Source: Prochlorococcus sp. AG-355-I20 (GTDB lineage Bacteria; Cyanobacteriota; Cyanobacteriia; PCC-6307; Cyanobiaceae). Taken from it: a stretch of DNA of 53,288 bases. This document shows, piece by piece, positions 1 to 9,210 of the stretch. Position 1 is the first letter of the stretch. Every line of letters begins with the position of its first letter. The translations under genes were made by a program, and so were the position numbers. The stretch spans positions 1 through 53,288 of the forward strand of contig QCDM01000008.1 in NCBI GenBank assembly GCA_003280895.1, given 5' to 3'. The notes under the pieces were generated by a model that made no database searches, was not told where the DNA came from, and saw only the letters and a list, made by a program, of their open reading frames with translations.

Positions 1-425
1 AAAGCCTTTAAAAAAGAACTAGGGTCAATATTCAAAGAAGTACCGCTTTCAACAAATGGTAAATTAGGATATTCATCAGAGGGGATCCCCTTTAGATTAA
101 AAGAACCTCTGTCACTTTTTATTAGGATATTATCTGAATTCTCATCAACTTCTAAAGATACAGGAGTTTCATTAGGTAGTTTGTTTACTATTTCGGATAA
201 AAGTTTTGAAGGTATAGTAATAGCTCCACTATTTTTAACATTTCCATCAAAAGAAGTTTGAATTCCTAAATTCAGGTCAAATCCTGTGACGCTAATTTTA
301 TTAGTTCCTTCGTCAGCTGTTAAAAGTATGTTTGCAAGAATTGGATGCGTTGGCCTTGAAGCAACTGCCTTGCTTACTAGTTGTATAGCATTATTTAATT
401 CATTTTGATTACAAATAATTTCCAT
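1..425 (-). CDS. dnaN: DNA polymerase III beta subunit (sliding clamp), N-terminal part, cut by window edge
   Basis: The reading frame starts with ATG at 425 and runs off the left edge, giving about 141 residues. They read as the first domain of the beta clamp: MEIICNQNELNNAIQ, then KAVASRPTHPILANI, the usual start of this family. The clamp encircles DNA and tethers the replicative polymerase. The gene stands alone, without dnaA beside it, as is usual in marine cyanobacteria. The 338 bases upstream look like the replication origin. The C-terminal two thirds lie outside the window, so integrity cannot be judged. Identity is confident from the sequence pattern. Confidence 0.93.
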   Translation of the reverse strand, partial: MEIICNQNELNNAIQLVSKAVASRPTHPILANILLTADEGTNKISVTGFDLNLGIQTSFDGNVKNSGAITIPSKLLSEIVNKLPNETPVSLEVDENSDNILIKSDRGSFNLKGIPSDEYPNLPFVESGTSLNIDPSSFLKA

Positions 426-763
426 CAGAATTTGGAACTTTTACAAATACAATATACTTTTTTCGTAAATTAAATTCAATAAATTTATTTTTACTCTCTT
501 TCTAATATAAAAATTAAAATATAAAATAAAAAACTTTAGTAGTAGTAGTTCTTGTGGGAACTGTGGAATTTTTAAACTAAACACCTTGTCTATTTAGTTT
601 AAGAAGAAAAGAATATGTGTAAAAAATTTTATATCTGTTGAATATTTTTTTCTTTTTTCGAAAATTTTAAATTTATTCAACAAATAGAATTTCTTGTTAT
701 GTACTTTTCAACAAATGAGGTTTGTTTTTAATAGATTTCCACAGACACTATTTTTTTTGGATT
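426..763. other. Candidate replication origin (oriC) between thrC and dnaN
   Basis: This is the longest gene-free stretch of the window. It holds six 9-mers within two mismatches of TTTTCCACA, the DnaA box described for cyanobacteria: GTTCCCACA (554-562, minus), AATTCCACA (562-570, minus), TATTCAACA (636-644, minus), TATTCAACA (674-682, plus), TTTTCAACA (705-713, plus) and ATTTCCACA (735-743, plus). About 470-540 is almost pure A/T and could be the unwinding element. The position just upstream of dnaN fits origins placed in Prochlorococcus genomes. The dnaN promoter must also lie here. Origin function is inferred, not shown. Confidence 0.65.
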
Positions 764-1867
764 TTAATATCCCAAGATTTTAGTTATATTTTTTAATGAA
801 GGTTCAACATTTTTTCTAAAAATAGCATCGTTGTTTTTTATAGCGCAATCAGGATCTTTCAATCCATTTCCAGTTAGAACACAAACAATAGTCGATTCTT
901 TCTGAATTCTATTCTTATTTTTAATCAGTCCAGCAACTGATGCTGCACTGGCAGGTTCACAAAAAACTCCTTCTTTGGCAAGGATTTGATAAGCATCGAT
1001 TATTTCTTCATCTGTAACTGACTGAAAATCTCCTTTACTCTCCTTTCTTACTTTTTTCGCTTTTTCTCTATTTACAGGATTCCCAATTCTTATTGCAGTT
1101 GCAATTGTTTCTGGATCTTTAACTATTATATTTTTTACTAATGGAGCAGAGCCTTCGGATTGAAAACCCATCATTATTGGTAATTTCAAATTTCTTTTTA
1201 TTTTTGAATATTCTTTAAATCCCATCCAATAAGCAGTTATGTTTCCTGCATTTCCCATTGGAATACAAAGCCAATCAGGAGCATGACCTAAGTCATCAAC
1301 TATTTCAAAAGCTGCTGTTTTTTGTCCTTGTATTCGATATGGATTAACAGAATTAACAAGCTCTATAGGATGTTCTGAGGATAAATCTCTAACAATTTCA
1401 AGAGCCTTATCAAAGTTTCCATTAATAGATATTATTTCAGCACCATACATTAATGCTTGTGCAAGCTTTCCTTGCGCAACAAATCCTTCTGGTATTAAAA
1501 CATAAGGTTTTAATCCTCCTCTAGAAGCATATGCAGCAGCAGCAGCAGAGGTATTTCCAGTACTTGCACAAATAACTGCTTCACGACCTTCTTCTTTTGC
1601 TTTGCTAATTGCCATAGTCATACCACGATCTTTAAAAGATCCTGTTGGATTAAGGCCGTCATATTTTAAAAAAACTTTTGTTCTATTTCCAATTAAGTTG
1701 CTAATTGATTCGCTTAAAATCAGTGGTGTATTTCCTTCATTGAGAGAAATAATAGGAGTTTTCTGTGTAACTGGGAGATATTGTTTATAAGCTTCTATAA
1801 GGCCTGGCCATCTTTTTTTTCTATAATTAAAACTTAGTTTATTTTTGATTTTATTTAATAACACCAT
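764..1867 (-). CDS. thrC: Threonine synthase
   Basis: The 367-residue protein is a PLP-dependent enzyme that converts O-phosphohomoserine to threonine in the cytoplasm, the last step of threonine synthesis. The PLP lysine is expected at K79 in GSFKDRGM (76-83). ASTGNTSAA (101-109) fits the substrate-binding loop and GNAGN (205-209) the phosphate-binding loop of fold type II PLP enzymes. NEGNTPL near residue 43 is also typical. Length matches the short bacterial ThrC class. It starts with ATG at 1867, six bases after the end of the DUF1400 gene, so the two are probably co-transcribed. Threonine dehydratase shares the fold, but the whole pattern fits ThrC better. Confidence 0.93.
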   Translation of the reverse strand: MVLLNKIKNKLSFNYRKKRWPGLIEAYKQYLPVTQKTPIISLNEGNTPLILSESISNLIGNRTKVFLKYDGLNPTGSFKDRGMTMAISKAKEEGREAVICASTGNTSAAAAAYASRGGLKPYVLIPEGFVAQGKLAQALMYGAEIISINGNFDKALEIVRDLSSEHPIELVNSVNPYRIQGQKTAAFEIVDDLGHAPDWLCIPMGNAGNITAYWMGFKEYSKIKRNLKLPIMMGFQSEGSAPLVKNIIVKDPETIATAIRIGNPVNREKAKKVRKESKGDFQSVTDEEIIDAYQILAKEGVFCEPASAASVAGLIKNKNRIQKESTIVCVLTGNGLKDPDCAIKNNDAIFRKNVEPSLKNITKILGY

Positions 1868-1873
1868 AGTTGT

Positions 1874-2446
1874 TTAATTTGGTTTGATTTTTTCTAAAGG
1901 GGAATTGGTGAAAAAAGTTAATAATTCTGAAATCGATTCTACTTTATTCATAACTTTGCTCAAAGCGCTTACATCTAAAATTACAGTTTTAGTAGGATAT
2001 CCTTCAAAAAAATTTATTAGATTTATTTTTCCATTTCCTATGTTAATGCCTTGAATCACGCTTGCTCTAAGTGCTAGCATGCCTGTCCTCTCATCAGTTG
2101 CTCTAGGTGGGTGGATAATAGATGAAATTCTTCTTAAAAAAACATCTCCTATTTCAGAGTATACAAGTTTGCTTGCAATGGTTATAGGAACTTCAAAGTC
2201 TTTGTTTAAAACTGTTCTAATTTCTTTATCTGGAGAGCCTGTTGCTTTCAAAATTCTCTTTAATTTTCTTGTGGATTTACCTTCTTTGGCAAAAGTTTTT
2301 AAAGAATTCACTTTAATTGTTCTAGAAAACATTTTGTATGTGATCTTAATTTCTTCAGCAGTATTAGCTTTTGGAATATTTAAAAATAATGGAGAAATTA
2401 CTAAAATAAAAAATATTCTAAATATTAAAATTTTACTAAGCTTCAT
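1874..2446 (-). CDS. DUF1400-family exported protein
   Basis: The 190-residue protein has a hydrophobic N-terminus (about residues 8-27) ending near NTAEEI, which looks like a signal peptide, so it is probably periplasmic or thylakoid-lumenal. The remainder resembles DUF1400, a domain found almost only in cyanobacteria and often fused in front of an alpha/beta hydrolase. No hydrolase part follows here, since the next gene is thrC. The ATG at 2446 directly follows the stop codon of the AarF-like gene (TAA then ATG, no spacer), so translation is probably coupled. Function is unknown. The family call is from pattern recognition and is moderately sure. Confidence 0.75.
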   Translation of the reverse strand: MKLSKILIFRIFFILVISPLFLNIPKANTAEEIKITYKMFSRTIKVNSLKTFAKEGKSTRKLKRILKATGSPDKEIRTVLNKDFEVPITIASKLVYSEIGDVFLRRISSIIHPPRATDERTGMLALRASVIQGINIGNGKINLINFFEGYPTKTVILDVSALSKVMNKVESISELLTFFTNSPLEKIKPN

Positions 2447-4303
2447 TTAGATATTTGCACCAGCGGCAATCTTAACAAGTCTAACTACTCCTTTTTCAGT
2501 TACTCTTTTTGCAATTTTTATACCCATTTCTTTTGTATAGGGTTCATTTATAAGCCTTGGAACCCTTTTTATAAAAATGTCAATTGAATACCCGGGTACT
2601 TTTTGTAAAATCTCTAAAAAGTTTCTCAAGGGCACTACATACTTAATAAGGTCATTCAAGTTGTTATTTTCGTTAATAGTATTTAATTTAATTGATTGTG
2701 GAAGATAGTTATTCAAACTTTTCAGTATTTTTAGATTAAATAAATCTATCTGATTTGTTAAACCTTCAATTATCTCATTTCTAAGGAATCCTCCATTTGG
2801 AGAAAACAGAAGATTTATAACTTCGTCTAAAAGTTTTTCTAAATCGAGATTTGTTTGCTTTGCAGCGTTAGAAAGCAGATCTTCTAAACGGTCCCATTTA
2901 AATTTTTTATTATCAAAAAGCATTTCTTTAAGGCTTTCCCTTAATTGTGGATCAGGATCTTCCATCAATCTTCTTGCAAAATATGGATAAGCCGCGCCTA
3001 ATATCTTGAAATTTGGATCTACGCTTAAAGCTATTCCTTCTAATGTAAGTAATGATCTAATTATAAGCGCATAATATGGGGGCAGTCTGAAAGGGAATTT
3101 ATACATAACGCCAGACATATCGTCTGTAACGCTTTTAAAATCCATTTTTGAAACTCCTTGTTCAACGGCGTTAATGAAAACATCTTGAAATGCTGGAACA
3201 ATAGGTTCTAGATTAACTTCCTCTGATAAAAATCCCAATTTTACGAAATCTTGAGACAATTTATCGAAGTTTTTATTTACTAAATGTACTACTGCTTGAA
3301 TTAATCCTGATCTAGATTCTCTGGAAACTTCGCTCATCATTCCAAAATCTAGATAACATAATCTTCCATCTTCTAAAGCTAATAAATTTCCTGGATGTGG
3401 GTCTGCATGAAAAAAACCATGTTCTAAAAGCTGTTCTAAACTGCATTGAACTCCTATATCAATCATTTCATCAGGATTAATTCCTAATTTTTTTACGTCT
3501 TCTAAATTTGTTAATTTTGTACCATCTATCCATTCCATTGCTAGTACTCTTCTTGAAGTTATTTCTTTATAAATTTTTGGTACGGCAATCATTTTGTTAT
3601 GTTTATGCATTTCTCTAAATTTTTCTGCATTTGCAGCTTCGTTTAGGTAGTCCATCTCTTCAAAAACTCTCTTACCTAATTCATCAATCAAAGCAACTAG
3701 ATCACTTCTTATTAATCCGATATTGTTTTTTAGCCAATAAGCAATATTTCTAACTATGTAGAGATCTAAGGTTATTTGTTCTCTCAATCCTGGCCTTTGA
3801 ACTTTTATTGCAACGATCTCTTCGTTTTTTAATTTAGCTTTATGTACTTGTCCTAAAGAAGCGGCGGAAATTGGCTCTTTATCAATTTCTAAAAAAATCT
3901 CATTTATTTTGTGTCCTAAATCTTCTTCTATTAACTCCATAGCTTTATTGCCATCAAACCCAGGGAGTTGATCTTGCAATTCAGATAATTCTTCTAGAAG
4001 AATCCCTGGGATTATATCTGGTCTTGTTGATAAAGCTTGGCCTGCTTTAACAAATGCAGGCCCAAGTTCTACTAATAAAATTGTTAATTCTCGTGCTCTA
4101 AATCTTGCTTGCTGTTCATTTTTCAATCTTCCAGTTAATTTATCCCATCCCACGGAGAAGATGTAAGCAAAAATAGGTATGAGTGTTTGCCAAAGTCTTT
4201 TTAAAAGTCTTTTAGGATTTTTTTTGTAAATTTTAGAAATTGTATCTGGATCGTAATTTAAGAGTCCAGATACCTCAATAAAATCAGTAAAATCTTCTTT
4301 CAT
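2447..4303 (-). CDS. AarF/ABC1/UbiB-family atypical kinase
   Basis: The 618-residue protein belongs to the ABC1/UbiB protein-kinase-like family. Visible landmarks in order are the family-specific KxGQ motif (KAGQ, 86-89), the alanine-rich nucleotide loop (ISAASLGQVHKA, about 145-156), the ATP-site lysine in AIKVQRPG (K167), the catalytic loop HADPHPGN (299-306) and the metal-binding DFG (319-321). In cyanobacteria and plastids these proteins are linked to prenylquinone metabolism and photosynthetic membranes, but the substrate is not known. The C-terminal part (about 480-618) carries amphipathic segments. It heads a minus-strand unit with DUF1400 and thrC and is divergent from recN, with 68 bases between them. 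Confidence 0.9.
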   Translation of the reverse strand: MKEDFTDFIEVSGLLNYDPDTISKIYKKNPKRLLKRLWQTLIPIFAYIFSVGWDKLTGRLKNEQQARFRARELTILLVELGPAFVKAGQALSTRPDIIPGILLEELSELQDQLPGFDGNKAMELIEEDLGHKINEIFLEIDKEPISAASLGQVHKAKLKNEEIVAIKVQRPGLREQITLDLYIVRNIAYWLKNNIGLIRSDLVALIDELGKRVFEEMDYLNEAANAEKFREMHKHNKMIAVPKIYKEITSRRVLAMEWIDGTKLTNLEDVKKLGINPDEMIDIGVQCSLEQLLEHGFFHADPHPGNLLALEDGRLCYLDFGMMSEVSRESRSGLIQAVVHLVNKNFDKLSQDFVKLGFLSEEVNLEPIVPAFQDVFINAVEQGVSKMDFKSVTDDMSGVMYKFPFRLPPYYALIIRSLLTLEGIALSVDPNFKILGAAYPYFARRLMEDPDPQLRESLKEMLFDNKKFKWDRLEDLLSNAAKQTNLDLEKLLDEVINLLFSPNGGFLRNEIIEGLTNQIDLFNLKILKSLNNYLPQSIKLNTINENNNLNDLIKYVVPLRNFLEILQKVPGYSIDIFIKRVPRLINEPYTKEMGIKIAKRVTEKGVVRLVKIAAGANI

Positions 4304-4371
4304 AACTTTATATATTTAAAACCTTTATTTTTTCAAAAAAGAAGTTAATTTTTTTATATGGAAGATTTATC

Positions 4372-6051
4372 ATGTTAGTACAATTAAAAATAGAAAATAT
4401 AGCGTTAATAGAAATTATAGAAATTAATTTCGAAAAAGGTTTGAATATCATAACTGGGGATTCAGGTTCAGGAAAATCATTAATTTTGGATTCCCTAAAT
4501 GCTTTGTTTGGTGGGACTAATATACCTCTAAAACATTTAATACGTCCAGGAAAAAATTTTTGCGTTATTGAGGCGATATTTTCTTCTTCTTTTCAAATTG
4601 ATAATTGGTTAATTAGTAACGGCTTTGAAATAACTTCTTCAAAACTACAAATTAAAAGAGAATCTTATAAAAAAAATAATAAAATCTTATCCAAATATAG
4701 CCTTAATGATTTACCAATTAATAGACAATCATTAGAAAAACTTCGAGGTTTTTTAATGGATTTTGCAGGTCAATCTGACACTTTTATCTTTGATTCTCTA
4801 GATAAGAGAAGACTAATTATTGATGACTTATGTTCTCAAGAATTTAAAGATAATAGTGCAAGGATAAAAAGTATATGGAGAGAAAGTGAAGAGTTAACAA
4901 GATTAATGAATGAAAAAATAGAATTTTCTAGGAAGCAAGAAGAAAAAAACTTGGCAATTAAACACATGTTGAAGAGCTTAGAAGAAGCTGATTTAAATTC
5001 AAGTGAAGAAATTTTAGAACTAGAGTTATTAGAAAATAAACTTGTAAATAATCTTGAAATTAATAATTCAATTAAATCATCATTAGATAATTTAAATAAT
5101 TTCAGTCATGATGATCCGTCAGTAACTTCTTTTATAAATCAATCATTAAAGATTTTAAACAAAACAGCAGATTTCGATTTAAAAATTCAAAAATTTAGAG
5201 AGAAGTTATTAAATATTCATGCTGATGTTGAAGATTTAATTTTTGATCTAAAATTATATTTGCAAGAAATTGAAAATTATGAATCTAATCTTCCAGAAAT
5301 ACAAAAAAGATTATTCTTTTTAAAAAACTTAGAGAGAACGTTTTCATTGGATTTAACTCAATTAATAAAAAAACGCGATCAATTAAAGATGTATTTTCAA
5401 CAAAATGATCAAGGTAATGAGATTTGCAGGATTAAATCTCAAATTGAGAATTTACAAAGTAACTTACATTCTTTATTTTTCATTCAATCTACTGAAAGAA
5501 AAAAAATTGCTAAACAGTTACAAAATTCAGTAATGTCAACTTTAAGTAATTTAGGTTTAAAAAATGCAAATTTTTCAATTCAATTTTCTGAATGCAAGCC
5601 TTCTGGTGATGGGATTGACGATATAAATTTTTTGTTTTCGGCTAATCCTGATCAGAAGCTTGCTCCATTATCAAACGTTATTTCTGGGGGAGAAATGTCA
5701 AGATTTTTATTATCTATTAAATCTAGCATTTCTAAACAAACCAATACTTTCTTTTTTGATGAAATTGATAGTGGTTTAAGTGGTAAATCTCTATTTTCTT
5801 TGGTTGAGCTCATAAATGAAATTTCTAAAAATCAACAAGTCTTATGTATTACACATCAGCCATTCCTAGCTGCTATGGGTTCAGCTCATTTCAAAGTTAA
5901 TAAAAACGTAATTAATGGAATAACTTATACTTCAATTACAAAACTAACTACAAAAAATCAAAGAAAAAATGAATTAATAGAACTTATAGGTGGAGGTTCA
6001 TTTGAAGTAAACGAATATGCTTCTAGACTTCTTGATCGCTCAGCTGCGTAA
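4372..6051 (+). CDS. recN: DNA repair protein RecN
   Basis: RecN is an SMC-like ATPase that acts on double-strand breaks and holds DNA ends or sister duplexes together during recombination. The 559-residue protein has Walker A GDSGSGKS (29-36), a long coiled-coil centre (roughly 160-400), the ABC signature ISGGEMS (about 437-443) and Walker B with FFDEIDSG (about 460). The length is normal for the family. A GGAAG ribosome-binding site (4360-4364) lies 7 bases before ATG. It is followed 54 bases later by uvrA on the same strand, so two repair genes sit together. No clear LexA-like site was seen upstream. Confidence 0.95.
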   Translation: MLVQLKIENIALIEIIEINFEKGLNIITGDSGSGKSLILDSLNALFGGTNIPLKHLIRPGKNFCVIEAIFSSSFQIDNWLISNGFEITSSKLQIKRESYKKNNKILSKYSLNDLPINRQSLEKLRGFLMDFAGQSDTFIFDSLDKRRLIIDDLCSQEFKDNSARIKSIWRESEELTRLMNEKIEFSRKQEEKNLAIKHMLKSLEEADLNSSEEILELELLENKLVNNLEINNSIKSSLDNLNNFSHDDPSVTSFINQSLKILNKTADFDLKIQKFREKLLNIHADVEDLIFDLKLYLQEIENYESNLPEIQKRLFFLKNLERTFSLDLTQLIKKRDQLKMYFQQNDQGNEICRIKSQIENLQSNLHSLFFIQSTERKKIAKQLQNSVMSTLSNLGLKNANFSIQFSECKPSGDGIDDINFLFSANPDQKLAPLSNVISGGEMSRFLLSIKSSISKQTNTFFFDEIDSGLSGKSLFSLVELINEISKNQQVLCITHQPFLAAMGSAHFKVNKNVINGITYTSITKLTTKNQRKNELIELIGGGSFEVNEYASRLLDRSAA

Positions 6052-6068
6052 AATAGAAAAAATTCTAC

Positions 6069-6074
6069 TATAAT
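6069..6074 (+). promoter_or_regulatory. Possible -10 promoter element of uvrA
   Basis: A perfect TATAAT lies 31 bases before the uvrA start codon, in the recN-uvrA spacer. No convincing -35 hexamer is found 16-18 bases upstream. That is common for this AT-rich lineage but also makes chance occurrence likely. A weak 5-base dyad (TAGAA/TTCTA) lies just before it. If real, uvrA can be transcribed independently of recN. Confidence 0.35.
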
Positions 6075-6105
6075 AACCTTTTTAAATCATAATTTAGATT
6101 TAAAC

Positions 6106-9009
6106 ATGGTTAATAAAGTTGATAATAGTTTTAGAGAAGATAACTCAATTAATATTAGAGGAGCTCGTCAGCATAATTTAAAAAATATTGATCTTTCTCT
6201 ACCTAGGAATAAGTTTATAGTTTTTACAGGTGTGAGTGGAAGTGGTAAAAGTTCTCTGGCCTTTGATACTATTTTTGCTGAAGGTCAAAGAAGATATGTT
6301 GAGAGTCTTTCTGCATACGCAAGGCAATTTTTAGGTCAAGTAGATAAACCAGATGTTGACAATATTGAAGGTTTATCACCTGCTATTTCAATTGATCAAA
6401 AATCTACAAGTCATAATCCTCGATCAACAGTTGGAACAGTAACAGAAATACAAGATTATTTAAGATTATTGTTTGGACGTGCTGGTGAGCCGCATTGTCA
6501 CCATTGCGGGATACCAATTGCGCCTCAAACAATTGATGAAATGGTGGATCAAATTCTTCTTTTACCTGAAGGAACAAGGTACCAATTGTTGGCTCCTGTT
6601 GTAAGAGGCAAGAAAGGAACACATACAAAATTAATAAGCGGACTAGCTGCTGAAGGATTTGCTAGGGTTAGAATCAATGGAGAGGTAAGAGAACTTGCAG
6701 ATAGTATTGAATTAGATAAAAATCAAATTCATAATATTGAGGTAGTAGTTGATAGATTAATTGCAAGAGAAGGAATACAAGAAAGATTAAATGATTCACT
6801 ACAAACTTGTCTCAAAAGAGGCGATGGTTTAGCAATAGTAGAAGTTGTTCCAAAAAAAGGAGAAAATTTACCTTCTAACTTGGAGAGAGAAAAACTTTAC
6901 TCAGAAAATTATGCATGTCCTGTACATGGCTCTATTGTTGAAGAACTTTCTCCTAGATTATTTTCTTTTAATAGCCCATATGGTGCCTGTCCAGATTGTC
7001 ATGGGATTGGTTATTTAAAAAAATTTACTGCAGATAGAGTCATACCTGATAAAACATTGCCTGTTTATGCTGCAATAGCACCTTGGAGTGAGAAAGATAA
7101 TACTTATTACTTCTCTTTACTTTATTCTGTAGGTCAAGCTTATGGCTTTGAATTAAAAACTCCTTGGAAAGATTTAAGTGACTTGCAAAAACAAGTTCTA
7201 CTTTTGGGCTCAGATAAACCAATATTAATTCAAGCTGATAGTCGTTTTAAAACTTCTAGCGGCTTTGAAAGACCTTTTGAAGGGATTTTGCCAATATTAG
7301 AAAGGCAATTGAATGAAGCCAATGGTGAATCAGTTAAACAAAAATTAGAAAAGTATCAAGAATTAGTTCCCTGTAAGACATGCTCTGGAAAGAGATTAAG
7401 ACCTGAGGCTTTGGCAGTTAAACTTGGTCCCTACAACATTACTGACTTAACTTCTATAAGCGTTTCTGAAACCCTAAATCACATAGAGCGCATCATGGGT
7501 TTAGGTAAGATAAAGAAAGAAAATATATCTTTATCAGAAAAACAAAAGCAAATAGGCGAATTGGTTTTAAAAGAGATTCGTTTACGTTTGAAGTTTTTAA
7601 TTAATGTAGGTTTAGATTATTTGACTTTAGATAGACCAGCTATGACTTTGTCTGGTGGTGAGGCTCAGCGTATTAGATTGGCTACACAGATAGGTGCAGG
7701 TCTTACTGGCGTTTTATATGTATTAGATGAACCAAGTATTGGTTTACATCAGAGAGACAATGACAGATTATTAGAAACATTAAAAAGCTTAAGAGACTTG
7801 GGAAACACTTTGGTTGTCGTTGAACATGATGAAGATACTATGAAATCCGCAGATTATTTAGTAGATATTGGTCCAGGAGCAGGTGTTTATGGTGGGGAAA
7901 TTATTGCTAAAGGAACTTATCAAGATGTCTTAAATTCAGAAAACTCATTAACTGGAGCTTATCTCAGTGGTAGGAAATCGATTCCTACTCCAAAAGAACG
8001 TAGATCATCTATTAAAAAAAGTTTAATTTTAAAAAATTGCTCTAAAAATAATTTAAAAAATATTTCTGTTGAATTTCCTTTAGGAAGATTAGTTTCTGTA
8101 ACTGGTGTGAGTGGAAGTGGGAAGAGCACTTTGATAAATGAATTACTTCATCCTGCATTATGTCATTCTCTAGGATTAAAAGTCCCTTTTCCTCAAGGAG
8201 TAAAAGAATTAAAGGGCATAAAGGCAATTGATAAAGTTATCGTTATTGATCAATCTCCAATAGGAAGAACTCCAAGATCAAATCCTGCTACATATACTGG
8301 CGCTTTTGATCCTATAAGGCAGATATTTACTGCCACAGTAGAAGCAAAAGCAAGAGGTTATCAGGCTGGTCAATTTAGCTTTAATGTGAAAGGAGGAAGA
8401 TGCGAAGCTTGTAAAGGTCAGGGAGTAAATGTTATTGAAATGAATTTTTTACCTGATGTGTATGTTCAATGTGAAGTATGTAAAGGAGCTCGTTTTAATA
8501 GAGAAACTCTTCAGGTGAAATATAAAGGTTTCAATATATCTGATGTTTTAGAGATGACTGTTGAACAAGCTGCAGAAACTTTTTCCGCTATACCTCAAGC
8601 TGCTGATAGATTATCTACATTGGTTGATGTTGGCTTAGGATATGTCAAATTAGGCCAGCCAGCTCCTACATTATCTGGTGGAGAGGCTCAAAGAGTTAAA
8701 TTAGCCACGGAATTGTCAAAAAGGGCTACTGGAAAAACTTTATATTTGATTGATGAACCAACTACAGGGTTAAGTTTTTATGATGTTCATAAATTAATGG
8801 ACGTGATACAACGTTTGGTAGATAAAGGTAATTCAGTAATTGTTATTGAACATAATTTGGATGTTATTAGATGTTCAGATTGGATTATCGATTTAGGACC
8901 TGATGGAGGGGATAAAGGAGGAGAAATTATTGCAGAAGGTATTCCTGAGGATGTAGCTAAAAATCTTACAAGCCATACAGCAAAATATCTTAAAAAGGTT
9001 CTGAAATAA
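6106..9009 (+). CDS. uvrA: Excinuclease ABC subunit A
   Basis: UvrA is the damage-recognition ATPase of nucleotide excision repair. It forms a dimer and loads UvrB at lesions. The 967-residue protein has two ABC modules. The first Walker A is GVSGSGKS (42-49) and the second lies near 666-673. Two LSGGEAQR signatures are present. Zinc-binding pairs are visible as CPVHG...CPDCHG (about 270-300) and CEACKGQG...CEVCKGARF (about 766-790), the second being the zinc finger used for DNA contact. Length and domain order are normal. It follows recN by 54 bases. UV repair is relevant for an organism of the sunlit upper ocean. Confidence 0.97.
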   Translation: MVNKVDNSFREDNSINIRGARQHNLKNIDLSLPRNKFIVFTGVSGSGKSSLAFDTIFAEGQRRYVESLSAYARQFLGQVDKPDVDNIEGLSPAISIDQKSTSHNPRSTVGTVTEIQDYLRLLFGRAGEPHCHHCGIPIAPQTIDEMVDQILLLPEGTRYQLLAPVVRGKKGTHTKLISGLAAEGFARVRINGEVRELADSIELDKNQIHNIEVVVDRLIAREGIQERLNDSLQTCLKRGDGLAIVEVVPKKGENLPSNLEREKLYSENYACPVHGSIVEELSPRLFSFNSPYGACPDCHGIGYLKKFTADRVIPDKTLPVYAAIAPWSEKDNTYYFSLLYSVGQAYGFELKTPWKDLSDLQKQVLLLGSDKPILIQADSRFKTSSGFERPFEGILPILERQLNEANGESVKQKLEKYQELVPCKTCSGKRLRPEALAVKLGPYNITDLTSISVSETLNHIERIMGLGKIKKENISLSEKQKQIGELVLKEIRLRLKFLINVGLDYLTLDRPAMTLSGGEAQRIRLATQIGAGLTGVLYVLDEPSIGLHQRDNDRLLETLKSLRDLGNTLVVVEHDEDTMKSADYLVDIGPGAGVYGGEIIAKGTYQDVLNSENSLTGAYLSGRKSIPTPKERRSSIKKSLILKNCSKNNLKNISVEFPLGRLVSVTGVSGSGKSTLINELLHPALCHSLGLKVPFPQGVKELKGIKAIDKVIVIDQSPIGRTPRSNPATYTGAFDPIRQIFTATVEAKARGYQAGQFSFNVKGGRCEACKGQGVNVIEMNFLPDVYVQCEVCKGARFNRETLQVKYKGFNISDVLEMTVEQAAETFSAIPQAADRLSTLVDVGLGYVKLGQPAPTLSGGEAQRVKLATELSKRATGKTLYLIDEPTTGLSFYDVHKLMDVIQRLVDKGNSVIVIEHNLDVIRCSDWIIDLGPDGGDKGGEIIAEGIPEDVAKNLTSHTAKYLKKVLK

Positions 9010-9101
9010 GAAAATCTTTGTTGTATTTCTTTTTATTTTAATTATTTCAGCAATACGAAAGTCTTTTTTAAAGAGGCATAAAACCCTTTTATAACTACTT
9101 T

Positions 9102-9133
9102 TTTGAAAACTTTTATACTAAAAAGTTTTCAAA
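9102..9133. repeat. Perfect 13-base inverted repeat between uvrA and sps
   Basis: The arms TTTGAAAACTTTT (9102-9114) and AAAAGTTTTCAAA (9121-9133) are perfectly complementary, with a 6-base loop (ATACTA). It lies 93 bases after the uvrA stop and 77 bases before the sps start. A T-run precedes it but none follows, so it is not a textbook terminator in the plus direction. It could be a terminator-like stem for uvrA or a protein-binding dyad controlling sps. The symmetry is seen directly; function is open. Confidence 0.6.
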
Positions 9134-9196
9134 TCATAATGCTTTCTTAATATTTTCTTAGAAAATTCAGCTTATTTGTATTAAAGGCCGTTGATC

Positions 9197-9201
9197 GGAG
9201 G
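9197..9201 (+). promoter_or_regulatory. Strong ribosome-binding site of sucrose-phosphate synthase
   Basis: GGAGG lies 9 bases before the ATG at 9211. Many genes in this window lack a clear Shine-Dalgarno sequence, so this fixes the start of sps and suggests good translation. Confidence 0.75.
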
Positions 9202-9210
9202 ATTTACTGA

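Noticed and set aside
2079..2450. 123-residue ORF on the plus strand
   Set aside because: It is antisense to the DUF1400 gene, whose signal peptide and frame are convincing; its sequence has no family pattern.
4304..4371. LexA/SOS box in front of recN
   Set aside because: No GTAC-type half-sites as described for cyanobacterial LexA were found here or before uvrA.
6055..6068. TAGAA/TTCTA hairpin between recN and uvrA as a terminator
   Set aside because: Five A/T-rich base pairs with no T-run after it; likely chance.
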